From Callipepla californica brunnescens (Eukaryota; Chordata; Aves; Galliformes; Odontophoridae), in NCBI GenBank assembly GCA_023055505.1, contig JALIRH010000004.1, forward strand, positions 32,183,502 through 32,247,501: 64,000 bases of DNA. The letters run 5' to 3'. Shown here in pieces: positions 1-14,700 of this stretch. Below the pieces are notes generated by a model. It saw nothing but the letters and a program-made list of their open reading frames with translations, ran no database searches and was not told the origin of the DNA. The translations under genes were made by a program, and so were the position numbers. Each line of letters opens with the position of its first letter. Positions within the stretch are counted from its first letter, which is position 1.

Positions 1-81
1 GTGGCACAGGCAGGAATTTCTGTTTCCCATTTGCATGTGTGTACATCCATGAATATATCTGTCCACTGTACATGAAAGCAA

Positions 82-440
82 ATCACAGAATTTCAGGGAT
101 TAGAAGGGAGCTTTGGAAATCATCAATTCTGAGCTCCGTGCTAAAGCATGTTCCCTACAGCATATCACATGGGTAAGTATCCAGACAGGTCCTTAGAAGG
201 ATACTTCACAACCTTTCTGGTAAACTATTCCAGTATTCTGTCACCTTCATTGTAAATAAGTTCTTCTGCATATTTGTGTGGAGCTTCATACATGCAATTT
301 TTAGGCCATTGCTCTTTGTCCTATCAATTTACACCACTTAAAAGAGTCTGGCCTCGCCCAGTTGCCTCCTGCACTTTAGATATTTATAAGCACTGATCAA
401 ATGCCCTGTCTTCTTTTCTCTAGGCTGAACAGACCCTTTG
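82..440 (-). mobile_element. CR1 LINE fragment, 3' part
   Basis: Read on the + strand it starts with the reversed CR1 tail (aatcacagaattt) and goes on through the usual order of motifs, including ctttgtcctatca at about 318, tagatatttataagcactgatcaa at about 377 and aggctgaacagaccc at about 423. Diverged copy; its far edge may reach about 545. Confidence 0.8.
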
Positions 441-2393
441 GTTTGAATGGGTATATCCCATTGAGGCCCATGGATTTGTGCACTTTGATTTTTGGCTAGA
501 TGATTGCTGACCATATCCTGCTCAACCAAAAGGAAGTCTTCCATCCTCCAGACTCTCTCTTACTTCTAGGGTCTGAGATTCACAGTGGGCAGTCTTTATT
601 ATAAAGACAGAAGCAAATATTTATTTGAGGAGTCATTAATGTACAAGCAGTAATTCCGATCTGAAAACAAGTAGACCTATGAGTACTGACTCTTAAGGAA
701 CACTCATTTCTACTGGGAGGTACAAGTTTGTTTTTTTTTTTTTGATTATTTTTGACTTTGTCTGAAAAGGTGTGAGTTGTGGAAAAAGCTTTTTCTTCAG
801 CTAGGTTGTGCATAAAGAGTTTTTCTACTGCGTGAACTCTGTAGTATCTATTAAATTAAGCTGCGAGGACCTCCAGCCTTTTTGCAGCCTTCATTACTGT
901 GCTGAATCTGTTGCTGAATTCCTTGAGCAGAGAAGCTAATTTCAGGAAGGGCACAAAGGTGCTATCTTGCTTTGATAAATTATCTGACAAGAAGTGGCTG
1001 AGAATAGGAACTGCACCGTGATGCATTCCTGTGAGCGTGGCTAACAGACTGAGAGCTGGAGCATGTCACTGGCAACAGCATCTTGAGTCTCAGACTAAGC
1101 TCAATTTTCCTGTACTGAGGGAAGTTTGGCACATGTAACATCAGCAACCTGGTAACGTATTATATGGGGACTTTCTGAAAGTGCTGATAAACTACCCCTC
1201 TGTGAAAGTGATCTAAAGACTTGCAAGCGTGTGTACTTTCTGTTCTAAAGTATCTTATGCTTACATTTAAAAAAAAGCTTTAAGTTATGAATTTATATCG
1301 ATTTCCATCTATAAAGGAGAAAACCCATGGCAGCTGAGAAGCATATTCAATCCAGAAGGGTTGTGCAGGCCATGAGAGTGAAATCTGTTCTGACAAGCAA
1401 CAGTTCTTTCAGCAGAGTATTTAGAAAAAAATAAGCACTGTTGCGCTGCATCATGTGATGAAAAGGAATACATATATTGGAACTGTAGAGGTTTGCATGT
1501 AACCATCTGCAATGGAAGAAAATGTTAGCCAGTTTTGTGAGGTTGGTTTGGCTTTTCTAATTTAGTTCTTCCTAAAGATCTGGTAGTATAGTTTCAAGAG
1601 TATTCTCCTGGGTAGTTTAAATTAAACATACCTGGGTAATATTATATCCTTTAAAAGGTTATAGATTATATATTGGTTAAAATGGGGGGAAAAAAAATTT
1701 AAACAAGTTAGAAATGAAATGAAAGTTTTTGGAAATCCATTTAAGTGAACAAATGTTGGATTGATCCAGTGCAGCGGTCTCAGTCTCTTTAAAAACAGGA
1801 CCGTCAGGCTTCAGAGTTTGTCTTCCCATAACGGTTAATCCTTTGCTAGGTATTTCAAAGCAGAAGAAATGGGGATCAAGGAAATGATACTGAAGTTCTG
1901 CCATTCTGTTTGTGGCCCTCACAGTACTACAGACTGCAGTCACTGTACATCATGTCTGTGGCACAAAGCCAGCTTGGCTATCTGCAGGTCCAATTTCAGT
2001 GGAGTTTTCATTTATCTCCTTCATTTCTTCTTGACTTTCATGTTTTAGAACAAATCACTCAATCTTTTGTTTCCTGGGCGTCATTTATGATCAAAGGATT
2101 GAATTTATGGATTGCAGGTTCTGAGTTGATACAAGAGGAATTGGAACAGATACCCGTTTCTAGAATGGATACTGCAACTTGACTGAATTCTCTTAACTTC
2201 TGACTGATACGTGTAACAGATTTAGTTTCAAGACCCCTGATGCATAAACAAAACTGGTTGCATTATCTCAGACCAGAAGGACTGTGTAACTCAATGTCCT
2301 GCTCAGACAGCAGCCTATGGAAGATAACGAGGAGAGCATGGTAATTCCTCAGTACTCTCTGGGACTCAGTGATTTCCTGGCCAGGAGGTGATA

Positions 2394-2430
2394 TCTTTAT
2401 ATAGATATATATAGATATATATACACACAG
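2394..2430. repeat. TATA/GATA simple repeat
   Basis: Units of tatatagata repeated, then acacac. Confidence 0.8.
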
Positions 2431-2599
2431 TTCTAGTGGCTCTTGTTTCCAATAGTTTGTATAATCACTTCTGAACCCTGTACATTTTTTGGCATCCCTA
2501 GCTTCCTGTAGTAAGAAGACATCCACAGTTTAATTAGGTGTTAAGAGAAAAAGTACCTCATTTTATTTATTTTAACCTGCTCACCTGATGGCTTCATAT

Positions 2600-3110
2600 T
2601 TTTTTGCAGCATCTTACAATATGAGAAGTAATTTTTTTCCTTTTTTCTTCTCCCTGAACCTCATGGTTTTAAATACATTTTTCCTACTTCCTTTCAGTTG
2701 TCATTGTTTTATTTTTTTTTTTTACAATGAAGAGTCCTCATTTATTTAGTCATTCCTCAATATATGTTGTTCCATACCCTTAATTATCTTTTTTAGTAGT
2801 GTGGTATTTGTTTCACGCTTCTCAATGATTTTCAGTTTTTCAGCTGCGAACTTTTTTAATTCATTCTTTTCCTGGATCATTTCTATGTGTTTTGAACAGC
2901 AGAGACCATAATACAGATTCATGTGAGACTTCAGTGAAAATTGTCCTTTTATTCTATCTTTTGTTTCATGTGCTTTTAACTAGTTATTAGATCCATGAGA
3001 GGTTACCCCATGGGATCATGCTGGTTTACTTTCTTCAGGAGCATTTTGAGTGACCTTACCAATTTTTTCACAAATGAGGAATTACCAGTGTGAAAATGTT
3101 ACCCAAAGCA
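2600..3110 (-). mobile_element. possible ancient CR1/LINE remnant
   Basis: The stretch around 2990-3070 (agatccatgagaggttacccc, then ctttcttcaggagcattttgagtgacctta) resembles a segment of old amniote CR1 read in reverse. Highly diverged, so edges are loose. Confidence 0.35.
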
Positions 3111-3837
3111 ACTTGACAAACATTATTTCAAAACAGAGATGCTGAAGATCATTATCTCTTATTACTACTGATGAGTAATTAATCAAACTGTGTACAGAGC
3201 GCTAATGTGTCTTCCTTGGAGCTCCTGAATGCTCACCTTTGTCTCTTCTGTAGCTGATGTTTGTTTCAAAGGCTGATCTGCAATAACCCCAGCTATCTCC
3301 CAAAGGGTACATCCCAGGCTCAGCACAGTCCTCTGTGCTTTTCAGCTAAGAGTGTGCCCTGACTTTACTGGAAGACTAACAGAGTCTGCAGCTGCTTCTT
3401 CACCCAAGGGAAAAATTAGGGAGCTTTAACATCTGTGTGGGTGAGGGAGTCATCATCTACACAGTGGGAAGAATAGTTTTTATCCTTGGGTGAGAGCTGA
3501 GTCCAGATGGCAACAACCTGCTGCTAACCCACTTGGTAAGCCTGTAGGATTGGAGAGAAGGCAGCTGGGGATTGTTTCAGAGATTCTTTGTGCTGCTTTT
3601 TGTGGCATCCTGTGCCCAGTAGGGGACAGTGCTGGGAGGCCAGCACCTAAACCATTGCAGACAGAACCACAGTAACAGAGAACCATGGCCCCGTTACTGA
3701 CCTAGGAGAGGTTAAAAGAATGCACACAGCCTGAACATAATCACTGAGAAGGGTTCCCTGTACTCATCTTGTTTGAGGATGGAAAGAGAAAGGGGAAGGT
3801 ATCTGAGATTATTTTGTAGGATCAAGAGTAAAATGAG

Positions 3838-3999
3838 GCACCGTCCCTAGCGCTGTTCAAGAAGCGTTTAGATGAGGTGCTGAGGGATTTGATTTAGTAG
3901 CTTGGTGGGTAGGGATGGTGGTGTGAGGAAGGTTGGACTAGATGATCTTGTAGGTCCTTTCCAACCTAATGTATCTATGAATCTATGAATCTATGAGTC
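3838..3999 (+). mobile_element. CR1 LINE 3' end
   Basis: Well-kept CR1 tail: ctgttcaagaagcgtttaga, ggttggactagatgatcttg, aggtcctttccaacctaatg, then the 8-base tail units tctatgaa repeated three times. The CR1 family and tail type indicate a bird. Confidence 0.92.
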
Positions 4000-5589
4000 T
4001 TACAGGACAAGGAAGAGAAAAAAAAAAGATCAGGTGTTGTAGGAGAGGAAACTGAGGAAAGATGAAAATCTAAGATATTTAGAAAGTGTATGTATTTTAA
4101 ATTTATAGCATTTTCAGATATTGGATGATGTTAAAGAGCTGTTATTTTATAAAACAATAAGAAGAGATGATTCCTGCTCCGTTAAAAAGAGGAAAGAAGA
4201 AGAATGGCAGGTTCAGAAGGGGGAAGCTAATCTCCCAAGAGATCTAACCTCAGAGACAGATTCAGACTTCTACAACTTGTTTGAGGCTTGAGTACTGTCA
4301 GCAACATTACAGTTTTCCAAGCACTGGTGAAAGAAAAACTGGAAGACTGAGAATCTTGTTGAGGTGTAGCAAAAGGTAGCAGGGAGCAAGAAGTAATTCA
4401 TCCAGTATTGCACTGCTGGGGTATGATGGGAGCAAAGCAGTGAGGAAGTAGGATCTCTTGAACAGAGGAGTCTAGAGAAGTCTACCTACAGCCAATGGCT
4501 CAGAGGAGGAAATAGTGGTAGCGGTGCTCCATTCAGCAGGAGTATCTTTTACATCCTAGTTAGTTATGACATGCACAGGAAACACAAGGAAAGTCTGCCC
4601 TAGGAACTGAAACATTTGAAAAGAGTGGCTGAGGGAAACGTGGCGGAGATCACCAGAAACTTAGAAAGCTCAGGCATTGGGGCCTGAAGGTTTAGTTAGC
4701 TAGAGTCTCAGGATACAATGGGCTGTATGGCATCCTCTCTTGTGATCGCAGGGTGTTGGAATTGCTGGGCCTTCATAGCCTCTTCAGGACAACTTGTGGC
4801 CCTGTCAGTCTGCCACCTGTTCTCTGCAAAGCCCCTTGACCTTATGCATAAGTGTGCTGGTACTGTCTTCTCACCACAGCTTACAAACTTCAAAGCAAGC
4901 CAGTGAGCTTCTGTCAGTACTTATCAAGTTGCAGACCACAGCTGAACTTCCACCATGTAAGCCTGGGTTATAAGAACTGCCTCTTTGCTGGAGGCCTTTT
5001 CCCTGGGTAAGGATTGCATTACTTAGATGATGAAAGAAGTGAATCCATCTTCGGTCCCATTACGTCTTTTGGATTGTAATTGTGTGGAGTCAGTGTATGC
5101 TGTAGTTGCAGTCTCATCCTACTAGTCATTTGTCCTCTCTGGACATTATTTTGCATGCCTTTATTCTACCCTCACTGCAGCATGCATGTACTTGGTGTGA
5201 GCTTTGTGTTCGTTTATTGACAATCTCTACAAATGCAAATAAATACTTATCTCATTAGTGACATAAATTTGTAGCTTTTTTCCTGTTGCAACACTGCATT
5301 TTCTTATTGCTGGCCATAGCTCCAATTTTGAGTTTCTTTTCTCTTGTCTTCCTTTGTTCCCCTCAAACATGATGTTACAGCTGTTAATGTAGTTCTGCCC
5401 TGGAATTCAAGGAACTCCTTAGCAAGGCAGCAGTTGGCACATGGCACCTGTAGCAGGTATTGTGCTCTTTGGAGCCACTTAAAACAAATTCAGAGTTGTC
5501 TTAAGGAGGTTTTAGGAAGCAATGGTGCCTTGTAAGCAAGAGTCCATATAGGTTAATAAGTGGAAATGTGATGGCTTTTTTTTTCTCAG
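4000..5589 (+). other. TTLL5 intron upstream of exon 5590-5761
   Basis: No coding signal or repeat recognised. It ends in a T-rich acceptor. Confidence 0.6.
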
Positions 5590-5761
5590 GACTCCGGAGG
5601 GTGATCATTTTGCCTGGGAGGGAGAGATGGAGAACAGCATCTGCAGCAAGGGGACACGGAGTCCGCACCCCAACTATCAGCTGAATTCAGCCGCTCAGCA
5701 ACTTCAGCAGCAAAAACTTCAGTCACGACAGCTATTGGAGCAAAGCCAAGCCCGGCACCAG
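5590..5761 (+). CDS. TTLL5: TTLL5 internal coding exon (first in window)
   Basis: A 172-nt exon between a T-rich acceptor ending in ctcag and a donor CAG|GTAACT. It starts with the last base of a split codon and ends in phase 0. It encodes an acidic start ([12 protein letters not shown]), then a Gln-rich, probably helical stretch with [12 protein letters not shown] and ending RHQ. This stretch is nearly identical to the human TTLL5 tail as I remember it, which is the strongest identification in this part of the window. The exon before it is not in the window as far as I can see. Confidence 0.9.
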
Positions 5762-8700
5762 GTAACTAAGAAAGCTCCTGTCTCAAGCATAGCAGTACTG
5801 AGGAAGTCTTAGCTAAGTATGAACAACGTCAAACCAGTGCAAAAGGCACAGCTTTTGTGGAAGAAATAGCTCTTCCAGTGCTACAACAATAGAACAAATA
5901 TCACCTGCAGTGATTTTAGTAAAATGTTGGCGCTGCAGTTCCTGCTGGCCTTTTCCACCACGTTGGCATCCTCCTCCATTTGGCTGTTGGCATGCTCTTC
6001 CTTGCTTTTCTGCATAAGTTCAGAGCATTTCCTTACGTTGCCTCAGATTGCCTTAGTGTCTATAGTCTCCACAGCTCTTTGTCACTTAATCTTGTCACTT
6101 AGTTGCACAGTTCTGCTTTTACTTGTGTTGCTCATGGGTTGTGCTTCAAGGTGGGTCACTCATATTTCAGTGTTTCCAAATCTGGGATCTTGAAATCGTT
6201 TTGACTACTGTGTGTTCTGTGGCAAACAGATCAAGGTATTATCTTGACAAAATTCTCCTCCTGGATGTCTTCTAATAAGATGTAGCTATCAAAAATGCAG
6301 CATGTTCCTAAACTTAAAAATTGTTTAGGAGAATCTGCACCTTCCTTTTAAACAAATACGTTAATTTCTTTTAAGATCTTACAGTGTGCAGGAGGCATGG
6401 CTGCTGACACTGATGCTAGGTGCAACTTTTTTCTGCAACCCTGAAAATCTTCTCAGTCTCCTATTTATTTTGTTATTGCTGTATTTAAGATTTTCTTTCT
6501 CTGCTTTGCACTAAGACACCTGACAAACATATTACTTCTTTGTTAATGACTGAGAAAAAGTAATGAGTTGAGTGTCCAAGAACTAGAGGAAATATGAACA
6601 TAGGTTTGTATTATTGATTCTGTGGGTGATTCCTAGATGCCATGGGTGGTCCACTGTCTCTGAAACAGTTTTTCTGTCCTGTCTGGGAATCTTCCAAGAT
6701 TACAATTAGCTTACTGCTGCACTCGTTACCCTTTTTTGTTATTATGGAGAGGGAGGTGTGTTTTTTCCTTCAGATGAAAGTCTGAAAGTATTCCTTACTA
6801 AAGAGAAGTGTTTGTGTGAACACTCAAAAGAGACTGCTTAATTAGAAAGGAGATATTTGCTGGACAGTCTGGTAGGACTGGACTCCAACAAAACCACGAA
6901 TTGAGCTAATGTGGAGGTCTGAACACCCACTCTCCCTCCTATGAAGCATATGAGTCACTAGTCAGAGTCTTTGAGAATATCTTCTAGGCAAATTGCCCCA
7001 TCCTTTTCTGAGAGCATCTTAAAGGAGAGGTCCTTCACCCTTTGCTCCTTCCACTGTCTCTCAAAGCCCTTGCTTAGCCATGTGGTTTCTGTCCCCAAAT
7101 TCCCCCACCTACAGACTTCTTGCTGCCCCTCTGAGCAGGACCAGGAGGTCTTCCTTTCATCCACATCCAAGGGGCTCTTGGTGGGTAGTAGTGGCTTCTC
7201 ATGAGCTCAGGAAAGGACTATAAACAGGCTTGTGCCTGTGAGGAGGCCAGAGCTGGCCATGGGGCCTGGCTGAGCCCTCTTCTAATTGCTGACATTGAGC
7301 TGATGTTGTTCTTGGCCTCAGGCAGTGCCATTACTCAGGAGTTTCAGTTAAAGTGATTCTTTGTTAAACCTCCACTCACCCCCACAAGATCCCCCTTGCT
7401 GCTCTCCCTCCCTTCTCTCTCTGAGCCAAGCAGATCGGAGTTGCAGTATTGAGGCCATTGCTGTGCCACAGGGCTTAGGCTGCTCTGAAGTTGCCATTAA
7501 TGAAGAAAGGGATTTGTTGAATAAGGGGGCTATCAGACTCTCTGTAGTGAAAACCATATCTTAATAGCTTGATTGCCTTTTGGACACTTCCTCTCACAAT
7601 AAACTGTATGGAGTCAGCCAGACCTCCCCTTCAGTCACGGTTGCATGGAACCTCTTATGCCCCTCCCAGTCACTGCACTACTCTCATCTTTATTTTACCT
7701 GACCTTCCTCTCTGGTTTGCTGTTATCGATCTCTTCCTTCTTAGTCTTCAGTTCTTTGACTTGACTGTTCCAGGACTTGCCCTTTCTTTTCTATTACTTG
7801 CACAGTCCCTACCGTATATCTCCTTTGGCGTCCATCCCACTTTTTTATGCTGCCCATCACAAGTATGATTTCAACACATTTTCTGCTTAGTGTCATCTAA
7901 GCCACCTAACTCTCATTGCCCACTCTCTCAGCAGTGTACCTTCTCACGTAGTGAAATCTGCCCTGTGCTTTGTTGATTTGTTTGCTGCATTCAAGTTTGT
8001 CAGCTCCCCTCTCCCTTCTGTTCACATAGCCTTATCTTTACTTCCACCGTAAGGCATCCTTGTGTCAGTGGTGTTGACCAGCCTTGTAGTAAAATCATGT
8101 TGGACAAGTATGGCAGGTGTTTCTAGTTTCCTTAATCTGAGTGGCAACTACAGATACAGGAAAAACTATAACATAAAGCCTTTTATTCTTAGCTCTGCAT
8201 AGCTTAAGACCCTCAAATTCAGCGCTGCTCTTTGCATCTCCTTGTTTGTTGTCTTCTTCTCTCATACTTTCCCCATAATGCCTTCTTCTGATACAATATC
8301 ATGTTCTTTGTCGCTCCCTCTTCCCATGCAGCTTGGCATGGATGCTGGAATAGAGAAAGCTTACTAGTATTATGCAAGATACCATAGTTGGGAGTGTTTG
8401 GAGTTGAAAATCAATTCAACCTTTTATAGGAAGCTCCCAGCAGGGTAGGAAGGATTATATATTTCAGTCACAGCATCAACTGGTTGGTCTGCACACGATC
8501 AACAGTTGGTACTCTGATCTCAGAAAATATGTTGGAGAAGATTGCCCGAAATCACATGTATTTAGAAATTGCCATCGTTTCTCCTAACATTTAAAGTGCT
8601 GCTAGTGATAAAAAAGGGAGAGGAGGGTCTAACAGAACTATTTAGAGACTCAGTACCACCATCAGAAGCTGGCTGTGAGGGGAAGGAATGATAAAGAGGA

Positions 8701-11700
8701 AAATAAGGATTTAATCTCATTCCAATCCAAGAATGGAAAAGCATAGGATTACAGGTCTGTTGGCTCCATAATTTTGGATTCATCCTTTTTAGTGGTTCCT
8801 GAATCTTCCTGAATTATCTTAATTAGAATTAAAGGTCTGATCTGGACCTTGGGTGACAATTGTTTTAGCAGTGTCTGCTGTCAGGCAGTTAATGATCCCT
8901 AGAAAATCTCCACCATGTGTGGGTTAGTTTCTCTGATTCACACTGACCACCTCTATGAAACGCTTTGCAGTTGTGAAAGTTTACCTCCATTAACAAAACA
9001 AATATGTCCCCAACAGGGGAAGGTCTGTTACTTGAAAGACTGTCATGGAAAACGTGTTCAGAACACCTCCAAGCCGTGCACTTCACGTGACTGTTCAAGT
9101 TCCAGTTGGAAGGCAGACCAGCCATTTGTCAGTAGCTGAAGTGTATTTATCAAGGCGCCTTGGATATGGCATGACCATACAACATGATTAGTTGCCCATT
9201 TTTCCTTCTGTCTGTGACAAATAAGCTAGTTCAGTTGTATGTAAATGGATAGCATGTGAACAAATGACAGAAGCACCATGATTAATAACACAGGCAGATG
9301 CTTCTGCTTGTGCGTTAATGAGTTCGATATGTTGGAGATGAGCTAGTTGTGTTGGAAAGCATAGAAGTTCCTAGCCAATTGTTTGCGTAATAGGAATACT
9401 CCCCACTGCCATGCTGTGGATGTATCTGATCATGAGAGCTTATTGCGTATTTCTTTGTGGTAGCACCCACTCTTGGTTGAGTGCTTTCCAGACACTTCAG
9501 AATGATGTTTTCTCCTCCAAGCATTTTGCAACTTGCAGGGCAGCAAATAATGTGTAGATGGAGCAAGAAATAATAATCAACAATTTCCACTCATTGTATG
9601 TGGACGTTAGTTCTCACTGTGCAGTGTGGTGGAAATACCTATTCTGGCATTGAAGATCTATTTTATTCTTTGGATAAAAAGAAAAGCACCAGACTCACTG
9701 AACGTGAATCTGACAATTAAATGGATAAAACACTGCAGTGGTGGGGACCAGGAATAGAGACAATACAAAGCCTGAGTGGAAAAAAAATAAGAAGGGACAG
9801 AGTTGGAAAGTGCAGACAAGAAGCTTAAATCTGATATCAATAAAAACAAGGAACAAGAATTACAAAATTAAACCAAAAGAGAAGAAAACCAGGTTTACAA
9901 CAGTATTTTTAATGTTTAAGGGAGTCCTCATGTGACACGTTATGACCTGAATGTTAGTATCTCTGTTGCAGTTGGCAAGGCAGTTAATATACCATCATTG
10001 TTTATTCTCTAATTGTTTCCTGTACTGGAAAGATGCCATAAGCTGTTAGGGAGGTTCCTTCTTCACCATGTGGTTGTGTTCAGTCTGCTTAGCCTAGCAT
10101 CTACCGGGTTCAAATTTTTTACACCAAGCATTTCACATGGGAAAAAAAAGCTAAATTAATATAAGGAAAGTTCAGTTATATTTAGGAATTATCCTACTTG
10201 TATAAAAAAAAAAAAAGAAAAGTAATCTTAAACAAGACATAAATCATGTTAACAAAATGTGTGGTCAGTTATGATCACATTTTCAATCAGAAGTGTAAGT
10301 AGATTTTGTGCAATAAAACGTTGGACTCATTTCATCCTATGAATCCTGTCTGTCAATCATTTGAAGATGGTAGTTCTCTGAGGTTTTATTGTGTCAAGTT
10401 CAGCAAACATTTTTCCTTTTAACACATCTTACTCTTTCCTGAATTCCCTACAGTTTACTTGATCTTACTGAGAATTTTGGACATTCAAGGTAACATTCCT
10501 AATATTCCTAGAACTACATTATTCCTGCTTGAGGACATAAGGCCTCTTTGAATGCAGCGTAAACATCATGAACTGTTTTCTGAACTGATATATATTGTAC
10601 TGTTGTCAGATTTGCAGTCTCACTCCCACCACAGTCTCTTGCTCATTCTTGTTTTGCAGCTTTTTCCCTCCAACTGTTTTCACTGTAGATGTGCTAACTG
10701 CCGTTTTTCCTATTTGAATCTTGTGATGCTGATGAGTCAAAATCTCAGTCTAAGTAAAGCAGAACAACTGTTCTGAAAGCACTAGTCTGTACTGATTTAT
10801 ACCAGCTGAAACTTTGTCCCCATGTTCCCAATCCCATCACTATTATTAGAATTATGGTAACGCCCAGTTCTATTAAGTATCTTTCCTATACAATGATGTG
10901 GCCCAATCCTTGCCCCAGAGAGCTCCTAGTTTGATAGAGAGGCAAAGGAAGAAAGCACCCAATCAATTTATTAGTGCATTGTGGCAATTTCCTGAAAAGT
11001 CTACCCGAACCTGTGGTTCAGGACATTCTGTGAATACCTCGAGTTTTCTCTTCTTCTTTTTGATTTTTTGATGACACCAAGATTCTTCTCTTTCTGCAGT
11101 TCAACACGGTGACAGTTAAATAATAAGGTCAAAATATGCTATTATCCCCATTTTGTGAATTGTTAACTGATTGCTGCATCCAAATTGATTTAGCTGAACA
11201 TACTGACATGAATCTGCACTGAACAATTTGTATAAATCCGAAAGTCATCTAAGCCTTTTGATTCTTTGTATTTCTGCAATGTTATCAGAAATGCAGTTGT
11301 TTTTCTAAAAAGTTGTGGGTTTTTTTTTGTTTGTTTGTTTGTTGGGTTTTTCCTCTTTTTTTTTTTTTTTTCTTAATTAAATCCTTGTTATAATTCATTC
11401 CTTATGAACATCGGAGTTTCCAGCATTGATGATTAGGAGCTGTCTGCATAACTGCACAGATCTTTGTGCTGTACTTGTGTGTGTACATTTGTCAGTTCTC
11501 GTATACTGCTGAGTCTCTCATTGCTTTCAGGCTTGCTGATTCAATTTAAAACAAATTACCATGATATAGAAATCTCAAAGTTGTATTTTATGCAAATATC
11601 TTGAAAATAAAGAGCTCAGCTCCTGTTCCCATTAAGGCAAAGCTGCAGCATTGGGCCACTCCTAATTATACAGCAGAAAATCCACACAAGAATGCCTCAA

Positions 11701-14700
11701 ACGTGTGAATGAAAGCATAATTTAGGGCATGCTTTATGTTAGATATGATAAGATTCAACCCTGAGACAGATTCACAGGAAATGAGCATCATTAGCTACTC
11801 TGGTCACAGAATGAGCATGTTTTGGCTTGCAACATTTGTTCCGTTACTGTGCTAGGAATGGGTGTTAGATACAGGGATGGTAAGTGCCAGGAACATTCTT
11901 TGTGTTTTTGAAGTTCATTAATATATCTGCTTTTCTTCAAAGTACTGCAGTACCTCCCTGCTTTTAATCATGAGCAGCCCTAGTTCAGTTGCTACTGGGT
12001 AATACTCTTAGATGTACATTGTTATTACTGACGAGCTGTACATGGTGAGATTTTCTGATTAAAAATGTCTCTTTTTGTATTAGATAACACTTTGTGTTGT
12101 ACGTGTGTAGGTGGATGCAAGGGGAGGTATGGTCTAATGAGGCAAATGGGGGATTGAAAGTCAGGATCTTCTCTGAGATTACAGCCTAGCTTTTCATGTT
12201 ACTTCTGTCTGTGGCTTGGGGAAAATCACTTCCTCTGTGTGCTAGGTAAGGTAAATGCTGTCCCTTTCCTGCATCATTTTGGAGGGTGCTACCTGCTTCA
12301 GAACTGCTTCTGTCTCAGCTTCATAATGCTGTTATCCCTAGGTTCTGAGCATTCAGGATCCTGAGTGCTAAGGCATTTTTCCCACTTTTTGGGTATCCCT
12401 GGAGTAACTTCCCAACCTTCCTCATATGCAGTCAGGCTCTGTTCTCCTCAGCTGCCCATTTTTATTTGCACAGTAGCCTCTCCTGGTTTCCTGTTCTGTC
12501 CCCATGGAGTTCACAGCAGGGCAGTATGCTTTGTAGCTGAATCCAGAAGCTATGGTCTGTTGTCAGCTTCCATCTTTGCCTGGAAGGCAGCCAGAATCTC
12601 AGCACAGCATGGAGACAAAAGCTATTTTGGAATTCCATTATCCCCAAGGAAACATCCATGATCTTTCCATAGGCAGGTCTCAGCCTAGCTTTTGCTGATC
12701 AGATTTCATTAGATTATCCATTCTTGCTGCTTTCTTGAGAGTCACAGACCACCCTACGCATTCTTGTTAATAGGGAAGGTGTTAAGACTGTATGCTTTGC
12801 AGGCACCAGGGCCATAATGATTTTAAAAACAAGATGAAAAAACAAACACAGGAAACACCCATAATATCAAGCAGGGAACAGTGAAGTGGCATCCTTGAGT
12901 AAGAAGGGGCTGCAGTGAATCGAGGGTCTATATCCCAGCCCTGTAGTGCATGAGACTCTTAAGATACAGCATATTGAACCAAGTTTCATTTTGGTTTGTT
13001 TTACGGAGGGGAGGTGGGTGTGACTGCTATTTTCCAGACTTCTGCACTTACACCAGCTACTTATTTCTAAAGCTGAAAGCTGTGATCAAGGTAGAGCTTC
13101 AGGGGAGGGAGAGGTTAAGAAGGATTGGGAGCTCAAGAGGATCTTGTCAGTGAGCTTTCGTTAGGAAACAGGCCTGTTTTGGCTCCTGCACTTCCTTTTC
13201 TCCCTAGAGCTCAGCCTGTCAGAAACGCCTTCCCACACACCACCGCCTTGCCATTTACCAGAGAATTGCGGGGGAGAGGGGCTTTTCCTGTCTGTGTGCT
13301 GAGATTCAGCCAGCCTTCAGACTGTGGTTTTCTCTGGAGCCCACTCTCTGTGGCTTTGTGTGTTTTTCACTGGAGAAGGGGCTAAGGACAAATGCAATGA
13401 GTGCACTGCTGCCAAGGTCATGCTGAGGTGACAGGCGATTGCTCAGCCATCCCCTTCATCTCCTATCACTGACCTCTAGCTGTTGAACTGTGTGGCTGTG
13501 CTATTGTCTCTTTGCCCTGGGAAACTAAGAAACTTCAAGGAAAGGCAAGGCAGAAATCCCAGCAAGTTGCTCCTTTCTATAAAGAGCTGAGCAGTTTGCA
13601 GCACTTTGGTAGGGAGCCATTTCCCATTCCCTGCCATGCCAGTCTGTTGCTCACAACATGCAGATTCTTTTGTTCTCTGTGTCAAATCTGAAACATACTT
13701 ACTCTTCCACTTGCTTTAGGAGCAGAAATTTTCTCAGTTCCCTGGTATTCACGGGGATTTCTGTTTTGTTAGTTGTGGACCTCAAGTCTCCATTTTCAGA
13801 GAATGCATCTTAGAGCTTTCCAATTACTTGAAGCACCTACAGGGTTGGACTGAAGAACTGGTATTTTAACATCTTTCTCATAGCCACTTTTTTTTTTTTT
13901 TTCTTTTTCCCTAGAACTTTGTCTTAATCTCAGCTCACAGATAAGAAACAATTTACTGGGGAAAATGCAAAAAGTCAGTTAAAGCGATAAAAGTTTGATT
14001 TCTTTGTTTATAGGAATCCATTGCACAATTAGATTGCAAATGTGACCTCTTGTTTTTTTTTCCTTCAGAACTGTATTGTTATATGGTAGTAATAAACTTC
14101 TCTGTCTTCCAGAATGCTACAATTCAGCTCTCAAAACTACTTCATTGACAACTGTTCTTTTTGTGCTTGGAACTGCCCCTGAAACTCTGGGGTTGCCTTC
14201 ACTGGGCAGAGGTTCTCCCTTAAAAAAATATCACCCACATCTGCCAGCTATATTCAGGGAGATGATCACCAATTACTATGATTTTCTTTTGTTTTGCTTT
14301 TACCAGGCTCTCTTTGCCAGCTACTCACAATCCAGCACCAGTCATATACCTATGTCAGCTGGCTCTGGTGCCCACAAGACATCAAGTGCCACTTCTAGTA
14401 TTCAGAAGGCAGCCAGTCTGCACAGAGTGATGCCATCCCAGTGTACGCCTTCTCAGCTGGTTCCAAAGCCTCCAGCAAGCCACAGACAGGCAGTGGTCAG
14501 AAAAACTGCAGCCCAGAGGATTTCCAAGTAAGTTTTATCTCTTTCCGTCTACAGCAGGAAATTGGCACCGGTTCCAGTCAGAAGGAATATGGGAGAAGAA
14601 CCTGTCTACATGTGACTCAGACATAGGTCTTTCAGGCTGTTCAAAACAAATCTCAGAATAGCTTGACCTGTGTGAACTGAAGTAAATGTGCACTATCGTG

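Larger units (their letters stand above)
441..3837. other. TTLL5 intron sequence (presumed), no exon seen
   Basis: AT-rich, no splice-flanked coding stretch. It holds a T run at 729-743, a TA/GATA simple repeat at 2394-2430 and a probable old CR1 remnant at about 2600-3110. Confidence 0.55.
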